Shown here: positions 7,796 to 18,331 of the stretch, piece by piece
How the letters are laid out: every line of letters begins with the position of its first letter
How positions within the stretch are numbered: the stretch's first letter is position 1
Assembly (NCBI RefSeq): GCF_018882465.1
Contig: NZ_JACVOK010000002.1
Coordinates: forward strand, 496,001-560,000
From: Polynucleobacter sp. 73C-SIWE
GTDB lineage: Bacteria; Pseudomonadota; Gammaproteobacteria; Burkholderiales; Burkholderiaceae
Direction: 5' to 3'
Length of the DNA: 64,000 nucleotides
Program-made: the position numbers and the translations under genes
Notes under the pieces: model-generated
What the model was told of the DNA's origin: nothing
Seen by the model: the letters and a program-made list of their open reading frames with translations, nothing else
Database searches by the model: none

Positions 7796-8509
7796 CTAGG
7801 TCTCAGTCGGCGTTTTGGTGATGCGGTAGCCACTACCCCTGACAGTCTCAATAAAGCGATCGCAATCAACGGGGGTCAATGCAGCCCTTAAGCGCTTAAT
7901 GTGGACGTCTACAGTGCGCTCTTCGATATAAACTTCATTACCCCATACCTTATCGAGTAAGTTGGTGCGGGAATGAACGCGCTCTGGGTTAGCCATAAAG
8001 AATTGCAGCAGGCGATACTCTGTAGGACCTAAAGCAACTGGCTTAGGCTCACAATTAGGCCAAACAGCCAAGACTCGATGGGAGCTGGGATCCAGTTTTA
8101 GGGGGCCAATAGAAAGTGGGCCGATATCATCTATAGGGGTCTGCCGACGCAGTAAAGCTTTGACCCGTGCGATTAATTCCTTCGGTGAAAAAGGCTTGGT
8201 GACATAGTCATCCGCACCAGAATCTAAGCCCATTACCTTATCTGCCTCTTCACTCTTTGCAGTTAACATCAAAATGGGTAAGCCTCTAGTGCGTTCGTTT
8301 GCCCGTAATTCTTTTGCAAACTGAACACCGGACTTACCGGGAAGCATCCAATCAAGGATAACCATACTAGGCAAGCGATCCTTCATCATTGCCACGGCAA
8401 GATCAGTTTGCATTGCCCTTTCTACTTCATAACCAGAATGGGTTAGATTAATTGCAATCAACTCTGCAATTGATGGCTCATCTTCAACTATTAGTATGCG
8501 GTGAGTCAT
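7796..8509 (-). CDS. phoB: phosphate regulon response regulator PhoB
   Basis: A 237-residue OmpR-family regulator. In the receiver domain, the acidic pocket is at VEDEP (9-11), the phospho-acceptor is Asp53 in VILDWMLPG, and the conserved Lys is 105 in VTKPFSPKE. The C-terminal winged helix ends in RTVDVHIKRLRAAL and VRGSGYRI, the recognition-helix and wing region. It would bind the Pho box found upstream of pstS. The gene lies 14 bases after phoU and 64 bases before phoR in one operon. Confidence 0.97.
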   Translation of the reverse strand: MTHRILIVEDEPSIAELIAINLTHSGYEVERAMQTDLAVAMMKDRLPSMVILDWMLPGKSGVQFAKELRANERTRGLPILMLTAKSEEADKVMGLDSGADDYVTKPFSPKELIARVKALLRRQTPIDDIGPLSIGPLKLDPSSHRVLAVWPNCEPKPVALGPTEYRLLQFFMANPERVHSRTNLLDKVWGNEVYIEERTVDVHIKRLRAALTPVDCDRFIETVRGSGYRITKTPTET

Positions 8510-8523
8510 AGTAGGTATTGTGA

Positions 8524-9231
8524 TTATTCTTTGTTAGCTTCGCGTACTAAATCTTCGTGCGGTATATGGCGAACATCTGAGCCCTTTGCAATATAAATTA
8601 CAAACTCAGCAATGTTTTTTGCATGATCGCCAATGCGCTCAATTGCCTTGGCAATTGTGAGCATATCTAAGCCAGTGCTAATAATGTGCGGATCTTCAGA
8701 CATATACGAAATGAGTTTTCGGACAAAGCCCCTAAACTCTTCATCAATCTGACGGTCCTCAGCCACAACCTCAGCAGCCGCAACGGTATCAAGTCGTGCA
8801 AATGCATCCAAACTACGACGTAATAGATTAATGGCCATTTGACCGGAGAGACGTATTTCGGCAACGTTGATGTTGTGTGGGGTACCGGCCTCAATCAGGC
8901 GTTTAGTACGCTTTGCAACACGTTCTGCTTCATCGCCTGCACGCTCAAGATTAGTAATCGCCTTTGATACAGCCATTACTAAGCGTAAGTCGCGAGCAGT
9001 TGGCTGACGTCTAGCAATGAGTTCAGTACAAGCTAGGTCAATTTGAACCTCAAGATCGTTTACCAGTTTTTCATTCTCGATAACAATATTACAAGTATCA
9101 ATATCCATTTGCGTGAATGCACGCATAGCAGTAGAAATCTGTGCTTCTACTAAGCCACCCATCTCTAATAAACGACTAGAAAGTGAATTTAAGTCCGCAT
9201 CAAATTGTGATGATAAGTGTTTATCTGGCAT
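8524..9231 (-). CDS. phoU: phosphate signalling and transport accessory protein PhoU
   Basis: A 235-residue protein of two repeated three-helix PhoU bundles. Metal-binding E/DxxxD motifs are visible in each: KAITNLERAGDEAERVAKRTKR in the first and KAIERIGDHAKNIAEFVIY in the second. PhoU links the Pst transporter to PhoR and represses the Pho regulon when phosphate is ample. It lies 13 bases after pstB and 14 before phoB, so it is translated from the same transcript. Confidence 0.97.
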   Translation of the reverse strand: MPDKHLSSQFDADLNSLSSRLLEMGGLVEAQISTAMRAFTQMDIDTCNIVIENEKLVNDLEVQIDLACTELIARRQPTARDLRLVMAVSKAITNLERAGDEAERVAKRTKRLIEAGTPHNINVAEIRLSGQMAINLLRRSLDAFARLDTVAAAEVVAEDRQIDEEFRGFVRKLISYMSEDPHIISTGLDMLTIAKAIERIGDHAKNIAEFVIYIAKGSDVRHIPHEDLVREANKE

Positions 9232-9244
9232 TTAGTGTCTCCAA

Positions 9245-10093
9245 TTAACCGAAGCGACCGGTAATATAGTCTTCTGTTTCTTTGCGCTTAGGCTTGATAA
9301 ATATTTCATCTGTTTTACCATACTCAACCATGCTTCCAAGATACATATAGGCAGTGTAATCAGATACTCGGGCAGCCTGCTGCATATTGTGGGTAACAAT
9401 CGCAATTGTGTACTCATGCTTGAGCTCATTAATCAATTCTTCAATTTTGCCGGTAGAAATCGGGTCCAATGCTGATGTAGGCTCATCGAGCAAAATCACA
9501 GATGGTTTCACTGCAACACCACGAGCGATACAAAGGCGCTGTTGTTGACCGCCTGATAGTGATAAGCCACTTTGGTTCAATTTGTCTTTAGCTTCATTCC
9601 ACAAGGCTGCCTTATTGAGGGCCCACTCAACACGCTCATCCATTTCTGAGCGGGAAAGCTTTTCATATAAACGCACACCAAAGGCAATGTTTTCATAGAT
9701 GGACATTGGAAATGGGGTTGGCTTTTGGAAAACCATACCAATACGTGAACGCAGTAAGTTCAAGTCTTGTCCTGGCTCCAGGATATTTTGGCCGTAGAAG
9801 TTGATTTCACCCTCGGCACGTTGACCAGGATAGAGGTCATACATGCGATTCAAGGTACGCAATAGCGTAGATTTACCGCAACCAGAGGGTCCAATAAATG
9901 CAGTTACCTTACCCTGCTCAATATCAAGATTGATGTCTTTGAGGCCCTGAAATGAACCATAAAAGAAATTGAGATTTCGAACTTCAAGCGCATTGATAAC
10001 AGCCTGCTCTGATTGTTGATTTATTGATTCCACATTACCCCCTTGACTATCAATCTTATTTAAGTCAAACATTGATTTCATATTACTCATCAT
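9245..10093 (-). CDS. pstB: phosphate ABC transporter ATP-binding protein PstB
   Basis: A 282-residue ABC ATPase. Walker A is GPSGCGKST at 68-76, the signature is LSGGQQQR, and Walker B is [12 protein letters not shown] with the H-loop in [23 protein letters not shown] and the phosphate-specific ending of PstB are present. The N-terminal 33 residues ahead of the ABC fold are slightly longer than in E. coli. Its ATG overlaps the pstA stop (ATGA), so the two are translationally coupled. It energises the PstC/PstA channel. Confidence 0.97.
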   Translation of the reverse strand: MMSNMKSMFDLNKIDSQGGNVESINQQSEQAVINALEVRNLNFFYGSFQGLKDINLDIEQGKVTAFIGPSGCGKSTLLRTLNRMYDLYPGQRAEGEINFYGQNILEPGQDLNLLRSRIGMVFQKPTPFPMSIYENIAFGVRLYEKLSRSEMDERVEWALNKAALWNEAKDKLNQSGLSLSGGQQQRLCIARGVAVKPSVILLDEPTSALDPISTGKIEELINELKHEYTIAIVTHNMQQAARVSDYTAYMYLGSMVEYGKTDEIFIKPKRKETEDYITGRFG

Positions 10094-10956
10094 CCTTGGA
10101 CCTTCTCACGGAATACCACTCGTGCCAAAATATTTAAACCGAGTACGGCAAATGTGATCAATAAAGCTGCAGCCCAGGCTAAATCAACCCAGTTATCATA
10201 AGGGCTCATTGCAAACTGAAAAATGACCACTGGCAAGTTAGCCATTGGGGCATTCATATTGGTCGAGAAGAATTGGTTATTTAATGCTGTAAATAGCAAT
10301 GGCGCTGTTTCACCGCTCACGCGTGCAAGAGCCAACAAGATACCGGTTATCACGCCACTTTTCGCAGCGCGCAAAGTAATCATGAAAGCGACTTTCCATT
10401 TAGGCGTGCCTAAGGCATAGGCAGCTTCACGCAAACTTCCTGGAACTAAGCGCAGCATATTTTCTGTTGTTCTCACTACAACTGGAATCGCAATCAGAGC
10501 CAATGCAATCGTGCCAGCCCAACCCGAGAAGTGACGAACTTGTGCTACTACCAATGCATACACGAATAGACCAATCACAATTGAGGGGGCAGACAACATG
10601 ATGTCAGTAACGAAACGAGTGGTTGAGGCAACCTTACTTCTATCGCCATACTCTGATAGATATAAACCAGCCAACACGCCAACAGGAGTGCTGATTAACG
10701 TACAGCTAGCCACAATCATGAGACTGCCAACAATCGCATTAGCCAAACCACCGCCCTCTGATCCCGGTGCAGGTGTACTGTGCGTAAAGACATCTAAATT
10801 AATTGATGAAAAACCTTTGATAAATAAAACGCTCAAAATCCAGAGCAAAAAAACCATACCCAGGACCATGGCCATCATAGAGAGGACTAAGCCAATTTTG
10901 TTTGCACGCTTACGCTTGGCAAAAATTGCAGGATTAATATTTGAGAGGCCGTTCAT
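10090..10956 (-). CDS. pstA: phosphate ABC transporter permease PstA
   Basis: A 288-residue permease with six predicted membrane helices and the cytoplasmic EAA loop ([20 protein letters not shown]) that docks on PstB. I start it at the ATG at 10956 (MNGLSNIN) because this ATG overlaps the pstC stop in an ATGA arrangement. An upstream ATG at 10998 would add 14 residues inside pst[19 protein letters not shown], after the first helix, is typical of PstA. Confidence 0.95.
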   Translation of the reverse strand: MNGLSNINPAIFAKRKRANKIGLVLSMMAMVLGMVFLLWILSVLFIKGFSSINLDVFTHSTPAPGSEGGGLANAIVGSLMIVASCTLISTPVGVLAGLYLSEYGDRSKVASTTRFVTDIMLSAPSIVIGLFVYALVVAQVRHFSGWAGTIALALIAIPVVVRTTENMLRLVPGSLREAAYALGTPKWKVAFMITLRAAKSGVITGILLALARVSGETAPLLFTALNNQFFSTNMNAPMANLPVVIFQFAMSPYDNWVDLAWAAALLITFAVLGLNILARVVFREKVQG

Positions 10957-11939
10957 GTTTTGAGTCCTTGCTTTTTCTCCATATTCATCAGCATCCACTT
11001 AGCAACAGCTAATACAATGAATGTGATAACAAATAGCGCAAGACCCAGGGCGAATAAGGAGGAATAATGCGCTCCAAGCTCAGCTTCGCCAAACTCGTTA
11101 GCTAAGGTCGATGCAATTGAGTTTCCAGGGGCAAATAATGAGGGGGATAAGCGGTGGGCATTACCAATAACGAAAGTCACTGCCATCGTCTCACCGAGCG
11201 CCCTACCCAATCCAAGCATGATGCCGCCAATCACACCAGCCTTGGTATAAGGAAGTACCACGTTCTTAACAACCTCCCAAGTTGTACATCCAATACCATA
11301 GGCAGATTCTTTCAGCACTGGCGGAACGATTTCGAATACGTCTCGCATCACTGAGGCGATGAACGGTAGGATCATCATCGCGAGTATCAAACCTGCGCAG
11401 AGAATACCGATACCGTTAAATGCGCCAGAGAAAAGAATGCCTAAACCAGGGATCTGACCAAGGGTTGCAGCTAATGCTGGCTGAATGTATTCACCAAACA
11501 GTGGTGCAAATATGAACAGACCAAACATACCATAAATAATCGAGGGTACAGCAGCAAGTAATTCGACTGCGGTACCTAAAGGTCTTTTGAGTGGAGCTGG
11601 GCATAGCTCAGTTAAAAATACTGCAATACCAAAACTTAAGGGTACTGCAATTAGTAAAGCAATTAGAGAGGTGACAATAGTTCCGTAGATAGCAATTAGG
11701 CCACCAAACTCACCGTTAATAATGTCCCACTCTTTAGTGAAGAAGAATCCAATTCCAAATTTATCAAGAGCTGGCCAAGCATTAATCACCAATGAAATAA
11801 TGATGCCCACCAAAGCAATCAGTACTGATACCGCAAAGAATTGTGTAATTGCGTGAAATAGAAAATCTTGAACACGCTGTAACTTAGCAATCCTAAGGGC
11901 CTGCTGTGTCGGAGCCGAGTGAGACTGAAGAATATCCAT
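10953..11939 (-). CDS. pstC: phosphate ABC transporter permease PstC
   Basis: A 328-residue inner-membrane permease with six main helices. Family marks are FFTKEWD after the first helix, [40 protein letters not shown] and the EAA loop [21 protein letters not shown]. It forms the phosphate channel with PstA. The gene follows pstS across an 89-base gap that holds a strong hairpin, and it couples to pstA by a 4-base overlap. Confidence 0.96.
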   Translation of the reverse strand: MDILQSHSAPTQQALRIAKLQRVQDFLFHAITQFFAVSVLIALVGIIISLVINAWPALDKFGIGFFFTKEWDIINGEFGGLIAIYGTIVTSLIALLIAVPLSFGIAVFLTELCPAPLKRPLGTAVELLAAVPSIIYGMFGLFIFAPLFGEYIQPALAATLGQIPGLGILFSGAFNGIGILCAGLILAMMILPFIASVMRDVFEIVPPVLKESAYGIGCTTWEVVKNVVLPYTKAGVIGGIMLGLGRALGETMAVTFVIGNAHRLSPSLFAPGNSIASTLANEFGEAELGAHYSSLFALGLALFVITFIVLAVAKWMLMNMEKKQGLKT

Positions 11940-11967
11940 TATGAATTTGGCTTATTTAAATGATGAA

Positions 11968-11993
11968 ACAGCTCCACAATCTTGTGGAGCTGT
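11968..11993 (-). terminator. intercistronic hairpin between pstS and pstC
   Basis: The arms ACAGCTCCAC and GTGGAGCTGT are perfectly complementary and enclose the six bases AATCTT (AAGATT on the - strand). The two innermost pairs could also close. On the - strand it is followed by TTTCATCATTTAAAT, a weak U-tract. Placed 35 bases after the pstS stop, it probably acts as a partial terminator or as a 3'-end stabiliser, so that the binding protein is made in excess over the permeases. Confidence 0.7.
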
Positions 11994-12028
11994 ACATTAA
12001 CAAGTGACTTAAAGAGAACTATCAAACC

Positions 12029-13051
12029 TTACTTGGTTGCAACTTTAGTAAATACGTTCTTACGAATAAAGTCTGTTGTTGAATCAGGCATCGGAACATA
12101 ATCCAACTCTTCTGCCATTTTCTTGCCATCTTTAAATGCGAAGTCAAAGAATTTGATCACTTCAGCAGCATTTGCTTTGTTATCTGGATTCTTGTAAAGC
12201 AAGATAAAGGAAGCACCGCTAATTGGCCATGATTTAGCACCAGAAGCATTGGTGATAAAGGTGCCCATACCAGGGATCTTTGCCCAATCAGTTCCAGCAG
12301 CAGCTGCAGCAAAAGTTACATCATCAGGTGCAACAAAATTACCGTCTTTATTTTTCAAAGAGATATAGGTCATCTTGTTCTTCTTGGCATAAGCATATTC
12401 AACGTAGCCAACGGAGTTCTTAACACGAGACACGTTTGCAGCAAAACCTTCATTGCCTTTACCGCCAACTGAAGAAGCGGCCGGCCATTTCACTGCGGCG
12501 CCAGCACCAACAGCATCTTTCCACAAGGTGCTTACTTTTGCTAAATAGTCAGTAAAAATAGCGGTCGTACCAGATCCGTCTGCGCGATGAATGACAGTAA
12601 TTGGACCGGAAGGGATCTTCACGCCTGGGTTCATGATTGCAATACGCTTATCACCCCAGTCAGAGATAATGCCCTGGAAAATATCTGCTAAGGTTGGGCC
12701 GTCTAATTTGATCTCACCTGGCTTAACACCGTCAACGTTTATAACTGGAACTACTCCACCAATAATGGCTGGAAATTGAACCATGCCATCTTTTTCAAGA
12801 TCTTCAAATTTCACTGGATTATCAGTTGCACCGAAATCCACTGTTTTTGCTTTAATTTGCTTGATACCGCCAGAAGAACCAATTGACTGGTAGTTCAAAT
12901 TAGAGCCGGTTTTTGCCTTATAGGCTTCTGCCCATTTGGCATAAATTGGGTAAGGGAATGTTGCGCCCGCTCCTGTCATATCAGCAGCAAATGCAATTGG
13001 GGCCAATGAAATAGCGCTAATAACGAGTGCTTTTTTCAAAAAAGATTTCAT
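12029..13051 (-). CDS. pstS: periplasmic phosphate-binding protein PstS
   Basis: A 340-residue binding protein that delivers phosphate to PstCAB. A cleavable signal peptide (MKSFLKKALVISAISLAPIA, cut near FAA/D) is followed by the mature start MTGAGATFPYPIY. Ligand-site motifs are GAGATFP, IGSSGG, VHRADGSGTT and the serine-rich loop near KWPAASSVGGKGNEG. I use the ATG at 13051. An upstream ATG at 13084 would put 11 extra residues before the signal peptide. A Pho box and -10 element lie 45-80 bases upstream. It is the first gene of the operon. Confidence 0.97.
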   Translation of the reverse strand: MKSFLKKALVISAISLAPIAFAADMTGAGATFPYPIYAKWAEAYKAKTGSNLNYQSIGSSGGIKQIKAKTVDFGATDNPVKFEDLEKDGMVQFPAIIGGVVPVINVDGVKPGEIKLDGPTLADIFQGIISDWGDKRIAIMNPGVKIPSGPITVIHRADGSGTTAIFTDYLAKVSTLWKDAVGAGAAVKWPAASSVGGKGNEGFAANVSRVKNSVGYVEYAYAKKNKMTYISLKNKDGNFVAPDDVTFAAAAAGTDWAKIPGMGTFITNASGAKSWPISGASFILLYKNPDNKANAAEVIKFFDFAFKDGKKMAEELDYVPMPDSTTDFIRKNVFTKVATK

Positions 13052-13096
13052 GTGATTAGTCCTAATATAGAAATAACGCAACATTGCGATATAAGG

Positions 13097-13130
13097 ACGA
13101 TACGATTGGACTATGACGCTTTGATGACAG
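13097..13130 (-). promoter_or_regulatory. PhoB-dependent promoter of the pst-pho operon
   Basis: On the - strand CTGTCAT (13130-13124), four bases CAAA, then GCGTCAT (13119-13113) match 12 of 14 positions of the E. coli Pho box. Ten bases later TATCGT (13102-13097) is a plausible -10. The normal -35 is replaced by the box, as expected for PhoB activation. It lies about 60 bases upstream of pstS. Confidence 0.8.
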
Positions 13131-13142
13131 GATTGTCATCAA
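13121..13142. repeat. perfect 9-4-9 inverted repeat overlapping the Pho box
   Basis: TTGATGACA, four bases GGAT, then TGTCATCAA form a perfect palindrome. Its left arm contains the first half-site of the pstS Pho box read on the - strand, and its right arm lies immediately upstream of the box. This could place a second PhoB half-site in the opposite orientation, or be an operator for another dimeric regulator. Confidence 0.6.
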
Positions 13143-13215
13143 TAATAAAAATCAAATAAATCAATGGTTTAGATTGAAATTATGAGGTCAAAATTGAGAA
13201 ATAATCCCCTAGGAA

Positions 13216-14559
13216 TTATGCGATCGGCACTAAATCGGCGATACTTTTTGCAGCCGTCATGGCTACTTTGGCGTCTTTAGTCTCAACCATCACCCTGAGA
13301 AGGGGCTCTGTACCAGATGCCCTGATCAGCACCCTGCCAATATCTTTCAGATCAGCCTCTACTTTGGAGATCTGCTGTTTGAGTTTTTCATCTGACTTCC
13401 AATCGTAACCAGGCTTGAATTTCACATTCAAGAGCACCTGGGGAAAGATGCTTACCTTCTCCAATAACTGCGCCAGACTCTTTTTATTTTGACTCATGGC
13501 TGCTAGCACTTGGAGGGCCGCAATCGTGCCATCACCTGTGGAATGCTGATCTAAGCACAGTAAATGGCCTGAACCTTCTCCGCCAATAATCCAGCCCTTT
13601 TGTTTTAGGAGCTCAAGAACGTATCTATCGCCTACATTGGCACGCTCAAATCCAATCCCTAAATCCTTAATCGCGTTCTCAACTGCCAAGTTAGTCATGA
13701 GCGTACCAACTGCACCGCCAATCTTATATCCACGGTCCAATCGATCTTTAGCGAGCACATATAAAAGCTCATCGCCATTAAATAGTCTGCCTGTGGCATC
13801 GACCATTTGCAGACGGTCTGCATCACCATCTAAAGCAATGCCTAAATCCGCTTTTTCTGCCTTGACTTTAGCAATGAGTGCGTCAGGTGCAGTTGCGCCA
13901 CAGCCATCATTAATGTTTCTACCGTCTGGAGCAACCCCAATGGAAATTACTTCTGCACCCAGCTCATGAAAGACATTTGGTGCAGTGTGATAGGCGGCGC
14001 CATTAGCGCAATCGACTACCAGCTTTAATTTCTTCAGATTGAGATCACCTGGGAATGTCGATTTGCAGAATTCAATATAGCGTCCCGCTGCATCATCTAA
14101 GCGAAATGCTTTACCCAAATCTTGCGCACTCACACATCCCATGGGCTTTGCTAACTCAGCTTCAATTGCTAACTCAAAGTCATCATCGAGTTTGTCGCCA
14201 TTGGCCGAGAAAAACTTAATGCCGTTATCTTGATATGGATTATGTGATGCAGAAATCACCACGCCTGCTGATAAACGCAAGGCTTTAGTAAGGTAAGCTA
14301 CTCCAGGGGTTGGCATTGGTCCACACAACATAACATCGACGCCTGCGGCAGCAAAACCAGCTTCTAATGCTGCTTCGAGTAAATAACCTGAGATACGCGT
14401 ATCTTTACCAATCAATACTTTGCAACGTTGGCCTGGTTTGGCATCTCTGGATAAGACCATGCCTGCGGCATATCCAAGGCGAGTCATAAACTCAGGGACA
14501 ATTGGAAATTGCCCTACTTCACCACGAATGCCATCAGTTCCAAAGTATTGTTTTTTCAT
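13216..14559 (-). CDS. glmM: phosphoglucosamine mutase GlmM
   Basis: A 447-residue alpha-D-phosphohexomutase that converts glucosamine-6-phosphate to glucosamine-1-phosphate for peptidoglycan and LPS precursors. Visible features are the start [11 protein letters not shown], the phosphoserine loop VISASHNP (Ser105), the metal loop LDGDADR, the sugar-binding GGEGSGH and the phosphate-binding [12 protein letters not shown] near the C-terminus. Length equals that of E. coli GlmM. It follows folP by 44 bases in the conserved ftsH-folP-glmM order. A weak hairpin around its stop codon could end the transcript before the pst promoter. Confidence 0.97.
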   Translation of the reverse strand: MKKQYFGTDGIRGEVGQFPIVPEFMTRLGYAAGMVLSRDAKPGQRCKVLIGKDTRISGYLLEAALEAGFAAAGVDVMLCGPMPTPGVAYLTKALRLSAGVVISASHNPYQDNGIKFFSANGDKLDDDFELAIEAELAKPMGCVSAQDLGKAFRLDDAAGRYIEFCKSTFPGDLNLKKLKLVVDCANGAAYHTAPNVFHELGAEVISIGVAPDGRNINDGCGATAPDALIAKVKAEKADLGIALDGDADRLQMVDATGRLFNGDELLYVLAKDRLDRGYKIGGAVGTLMTNLAVENAIKDLGIGFERANVGDRYVLELLKQKGWIIGGEGSGHLLCLDQHSTGDGTIAALQVLAAMSQNKKSLAQLLEKVSIFPQVLLNVKFKPGYDWKSDEKLKQQISKVEADLKDIGRVLIRASGTEPLLRVMVETKDAKVAMTAAKSIADLVPIA

Positions 14560-14603
14560 AGGGTCATTATAAAACTGAGAAGCTTTGGCTCAGAGCTTAG
14601 GCT

Positions 14604-15467
14604 CTAGCAATCTATTGCTTCCCATAGCTTTAAAGCATCTACTGTTTCCGGAACATCATGAACCCTGACAATTTTGGCCCCACGATCAGCCGCCATAATG
14701 GCTGCTGCAATGCTAGGGGCTACTCGCTCACTGGTATCCTTACCAGTGAGCTTACCGATCATCGATTTACGAGATATGCCCGCTAAGACCGGATACCCCA
14801 AACTCGAGAAATCCTTGAAATGCGACAACATGCTCAGATTATGTTCAAGGCTTTTGCCAAATCCAAAGCCTGGATCAATAGCAATTCTGTTTTGGGTAAT
14901 GCCTTTTGATCTGAGTAACTCTGCACGTTCTTTATGAAATAGTGTGACGTCTGCTACTACATCTTGATACTGTGGATTAAATTGCATAGTCAATGGATCG
15001 CGTTGCATATGCATCAATACAATTCCACAATCTTGACTCTCTAGTACAGCATCCACGGCACCGTCTTGTCTCAATGCCCAGATGTCATTGACACAATCAA
15101 CGCCAGCATGAAGTGCCTGACGCATAGTTTCTGCTTTATAGGTATCAATTGAAAGAGGTACACCACAGTTTTTGAGTGCCTCAATCACCGGCAAAACACG
15201 ATCAAGCTCTTCTTGAAGTTCTACTGGCTCCGCTCCTGGCCTAGTTGACTCTCCACCGATATCGATGAGATCAACACCATTGGCAATCATGAACTCCGCT
15301 TGAGCGATGGCATCTTTCGGAGTTCTAAATTGACCGCCATCAGAAAATGAATCGGGTGTGGCATTCAGAATGCCCATAACCACGGGACGTTTACGTTTGG
15401 TGAAGTCAAAAAGAAAACGCCCACAACGCCATGTTGTGGGCATCTCTTGTATGCCTTGCTTGTCCAT
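14604..15467 (-). CDS. folP: dihydropteroate synthase FolP
   Basis: A 287-residue TIM-barrel enzyme of folate synthesis, joining p-aminobenzoate to dihydropterin pyrophosphate. It is the target of sulfonamides. Motifs are VMGILNATPDSFSDGG (about 30-45), DIGGESTRPGA, SIDTYKAE, IDPGFGFGKSLEHN and AGISRKSMIG. All are intact. It sits 15 bases after ftsH and 44 before glmM, as in E. coli. Confidence 0.97.
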   Translation of the reverse strand: MDKQGIQEMPTTWRCGRFLFDFTKRKRPVVMGILNATPDSFSDGGQFRTPKDAIAQAEFMIANGVDLIDIGGESTRPGAEPVELQEELDRVLPVIEALKNCGVPLSIDTYKAETMRQALHAGVDCVNDIWALRQDGAVDAVLESQDCGIVLMHMQRDPLTMQFNPQYQDVVADVTLFHKERAELLRSKGITQNRIAIDPGFGFGKSLEHNLSMLSHFKDFSSLGYPVLAGISRKSMIGKLTGKDTSERVAPSIAAAIMAADRGAKIVRVHDVPETVDALKLWEAIDC

Positions 15468-15482
15468 TCAGACGGCTAAGTT

Positions 15483-17363
15483 TTAAGCTGTTGCTGGGGC
15501 GCTACCAGCAGCCGGTCCAGGTGCTCCACCAGCAGAGTTACCAAACTGGGTTGCAGGAGGAGGAAGCGGTGCTCTTGGGGGACGACCTTCCATAATGTCA
15601 TTGATTTGCTCAGCATCGATGGTCTCCCATTCGAGCAAAGCAGCAACCATGGCTTCTACCTTATCGCGATTATTCTCAAGAATAGATCTCGCTAAGTTGT
15701 ATTGGCTGTCGATCAGCGTACGAATCTCAAAGTCTACTTTTTGTTGAGTTAACTCAGAAACGGTCTTAGTGCTGTTGCGACCAAAGATACTTTCTGATTC
15801 AGTATCAACATAAACCATCGTACCCAAGCTATCGCTCATGCCATAACGCGTCACCATATCGCGCGCCATTTTAGTAGCACGCTCAAAGTCATTCGATGCA
15901 CCGGTGCTCATCGAGTTTAAGAAAACTTCTTCTGCAGCACGACCACCAAACAAAATCGCCAACTCTTCCATCATGCGATCTTTGTACAGATTGACACGAT
16001 CAAACTCGGGCAACTGCCAAGTCACACCCAAAGCCATGCCACGCGGCATGATGGTGACCTTATGAACTGGATCAGCCTTAGGCAGAATCTTGGCTACAAC
16101 CGCATGCCCAGACTCGTGATAAGCCGTGTTACGACGCTCTTCTTCGCGCATCACTGCTGACTTACGCTCAGGACCCATATAGATCTTGTCCTTAGCGTCT
16201 TCAAAATCTCTCATATCTACTGAACGCTTATTACGACGTGCAGCAAATAAAGCAGCTTCGTTAACTAGATTCGCTAAATCCGCACCAGAAAATCCTGGTG
16301 TGCCACGTGCCAACACTGCAGCGTTGACATCCGGATCAATTGGAACTTTGCGCATATGCACTTGCAAGATCTGTTCGCGACCACGAATATCAGGCAAACC
16401 AACGTGAACCTGACGATCGAACCGGCCTGGACGTAACAGGGCTTTATCTAAAACATCGGAACGGTTGGTAGCAGCAACGACAATCACGCCGCTATTGCTT
16501 TCGAAGCCATCCATCTCAACGAGCATTTGATTCAAGGTTTGCTCACGCTCATCATTACCACCGCCCATACCAGCACCGCGATGGCGACCTACAGCATCAA
16601 TCTCATCAATAAAGATGATGCATGGTGAATTTTTCTTAGCGTTCTCAAACATATCGCGTACGCGAGATGCACCAACACCAACAAACATTTCTACGAAATC
16701 AGAACCCGAGATCGAGAAAAATGGAACTTTCGCCTCACCCGCAATAGCACGTGCCAGCAGGGTTTTACCGGTACCCGGAGGGCCCACCAGCAGAACACCA
16801 TGAGGAATACGACCACCAAGCTTTTGAAACTTCTGCGGATCTTTTAAGAAATCAACTAACTCATAGACTTCTTCTTTAGCTTCATCGCAACCAGCAACAT
16901 CAGCGAATGTCACGGTGTTACTATTTTCATCAATTAGGCGCGCTTTCGATTTACCAAAAGAGAATGCTCCGCCTTTACCGCCACCTTGCATTTGACGCAT
17001 CATGAAAAACCAAAAACCAATAATCAATAAAGTAGGTCCGAGATAGTACAAAGCAGAAACCAACATATTGGGTTCATCATCTGCTTTACCAGTAACCTGG
17101 ACGCCGTACTTCATTAAGTCCCCAACCATCCAAATATCGCCTGGAGAGATGATGGAGTATTTAGAACCGTCAGCAGGAGTAACTTGCAATGTACGGCCTT
17201 GTACATCCACACGCCTCACTTTGCCCGCTTTCGCGTCATCCATGAATTGGGAATACGTGACTTGAGTTTGGTCCTTGGGTTTATCAAACTGTTTAAAAAC
17301 AGTGAAAAGTACCAAGCCCACAATGAGCCACACACCGATTTTTTGGAACATATTGCTGTTCAA
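15483..17363 (-). CDS. ftsH: ATP-dependent zinc metalloprotease FtsH
   Basis: A 626-residue membrane AAA+ protease that degrades misfolded membrane proteins and regulators. There are two membrane helices (about 8-24 and 103-121) around a periplasmic domain. The AAA module has Walker A GPPGTGKT at 194-201, Walker [12 protein letters not shown] near 249-259 and the arginine-finger block RPGRFDR at 311-317. The protease site is HESGH at 416-420. The C-terminal tail is Pro/Ala/Gly-rich. It is followed closely by folP and glmM. The 167 bases between rlmE and ftsH probably carry its promoter. Confidence 0.98.
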   Translation of the reverse strand: MNSNMFQKIGVWLIVGLVLFTVFKQFDKPKDQTQVTYSQFMDDAKAGKVRRVDVQGRTLQVTPADGSKYSIISPGDIWMVGDLMKYGVQVTGKADDEPNMLVSALYYLGPTLLIIGFWFFMMRQMQGGGKGGAFSFGKSKARLIDENSNTVTFADVAGCDEAKEEVYELVDFLKDPQKFQKLGGRIPHGVLLVGPPGTGKTLLARAIAGEAKVPFFSISGSDFVEMFVGVGASRVRDMFENAKKNSPCIIFIDEIDAVGRHRGAGMGGGNDEREQTLNQMLVEMDGFESNSGVIVVAATNRSDVLDKALLRPGRFDRQVHVGLPDIRGREQILQVHMRKVPIDPDVNAAVLARGTPGFSGADLANLVNEAALFAARRNKRSVDMRDFEDAKDKIYMGPERKSAVMREEERRNTAYHESGHAVVAKILPKADPVHKVTIMPRGMALGVTWQLPEFDRVNLYKDRMMEELAILFGGRAAEEVFLNSMSTGASNDFERATKMARDMVTRYGMSDSLGTMVYVDTESESIFGRNSTKTVSELTQQKVDFEIRTLIDSQYNLARSILENNRDKVEAMVAALLEWETIDAEQINDIMEGRPPRAPLPPPATQFGNSAGGAPGPAAGSAPATA

Positions 17364-17530
17364 ATTGTTTCCTTTTCTGGATCTACCCAGGATTTAAAGC
17401 CAATTGCTTTCTAAGTATTTGATTCTACTACCACCCTTTTTCAAGGGCCAATGGCTTATTTATTTAATAAACCCATCTATTTCGGGGGGTTATTGGGGTG
17501 CTTCTGTCGCCTCAATATCCTAAAGGGAGC

Positions 17531-18205
17531 TTATTTAGGGGGTTTTAAGTTACGACCCAGTAGAAAAATCTCTGAGGATCTAGCCCGGGAGGCCTTAGGC
17601 TTGCGGGAGGCAACCGTTTTAAAGACCTTTTTGAAGGATTCGACAATCTGGCTGTAACCGCTGCCGTTAAAGCATTTGATCAATAAAGCACCCCCAGGCT
17701 TGAGGTGGGCTACGGCAAAGTCTAGGGCAATTTCGGCTAAAAAGGCCATTCGAGCAGCGTCTGCAACGCCCACGCCTGAAAGGTTTGGCGCCATATCGGA
17801 TAAGACGAGATCAACCTTGCCTTCAGCGCTCTTAGGCAATAAGGCTTCTAAAGCCTGGAGCCCCTCTTCTTCACGAAAGTCACCCTGTATAAAGCTGACA
17901 TCTGCAATATCTTCCATTGGCAAAATATCGATAGCAATGATTTGACCATCAGGCTTGCCAGATTCAATCTTGGGATTGCTTTTGCCTAACTCGGTAAGAC
18001 GATTACGGGCGTACTGTGACCAGCTCCCGGGGGCGCTTCCAAGGTCGACAATGGTCATGCCCGCTTGTATGAGGTGATCTTGCTCATCAATTTCACTGAG
18101 TTTATAAACCGCTCTAGCGCGATAGCCCTCTTTCTGAGCCATCTTCACATAGGGATCGGTTAAATGATCCTGCAACCAACTTTTATTAAATTTATTCTTT
18201 GCCAC
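17531..18205 (-). CDS. rlmE: 23S rRNA 2'-O-ribose methyltransferase RlmE (FtsJ/RrmJ)
   Basis: A 224-residue Rossmann-fold methyltransferase that modifies U2552 of 23S rRNA, using S-adenosylmethionine. The SAM loop [13 protein letters not shown] is at 53-65. The catalytic tetrad K-D-K-E is readable as Lys35, Asp137 (LSDMAPN), Lys177 ([10 protein letters not shown]) and Glu212. The start codon is GTG. It is the first gene of rlmE-ftsH-folP-glmM and is divergent from yhbY, the same arrangement as in E. coli. Confidence 0.96.
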   Translation of the reverse strand: MAKNKFNKSWLQDHLTDPYVKMAQKEGYRARAVYKLSEIDEQDHLIQAGMTIVDLGSAPGSWSQYARNRLTELGKSNPKIESGKPDGQIIAIDILPMEDIADVSFIQGDFREEEGLQALEALLPKSAEGKVDLVLSDMAPNLSGVGVADAARMAFLAEIALDFAVAHLKPGGALLIKCFNGSGYSQIVESFKKVFKTVASRKPKASRARSSEIFLLGRNLKPPK

Positions 18206-18318
18206 AACTTACCCACTTTCACCCTACATTTTCCTAGTTTTAGCCCTCTAAAGCAAAAGGAATCGTAGTCAAAGCTGTTAAAACCCTTCCAAATAGGCCT
18301 TTTAAGCTATCAATGCTC

Positions 18319-18324
18319 TATCAT
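18319..18324 (+). promoter_or_regulatory. candidate -10 element placed for leaderless yhbY
   Basis: TATCAT lies exactly seven bases before the yhbY ATG, and no Shine-Dalgarno sequence separates them. No good -35 is found at 16-18 bases. If used, transcription would begin at or next to the ATG. Confidence 0.35.
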
Positions 18325-18331
18325 CAAGTCC

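Noticed and set aside
10598-10963. 121-codon open frame antisense to pstA
   Set aside because: Shadow of pstA; composition follows the complementary codons and no start signal is present.
17431-17447. CTTGAAA upstream of ftsH, resembling a sigma-32 -35 element
   Set aside because: No CCCCAT-like -10 follows at 11-16 bases, and the sequence also forms a short CCCTT/AAGGG hairpin. One half of a heat-shock promoter is not enough.
17451-17657. 68-codon + strand open frame across the ftsH-rlmE gap
   Set aside because: More than half lies antisense to rlmE, with no ribosome site or recognisable product.
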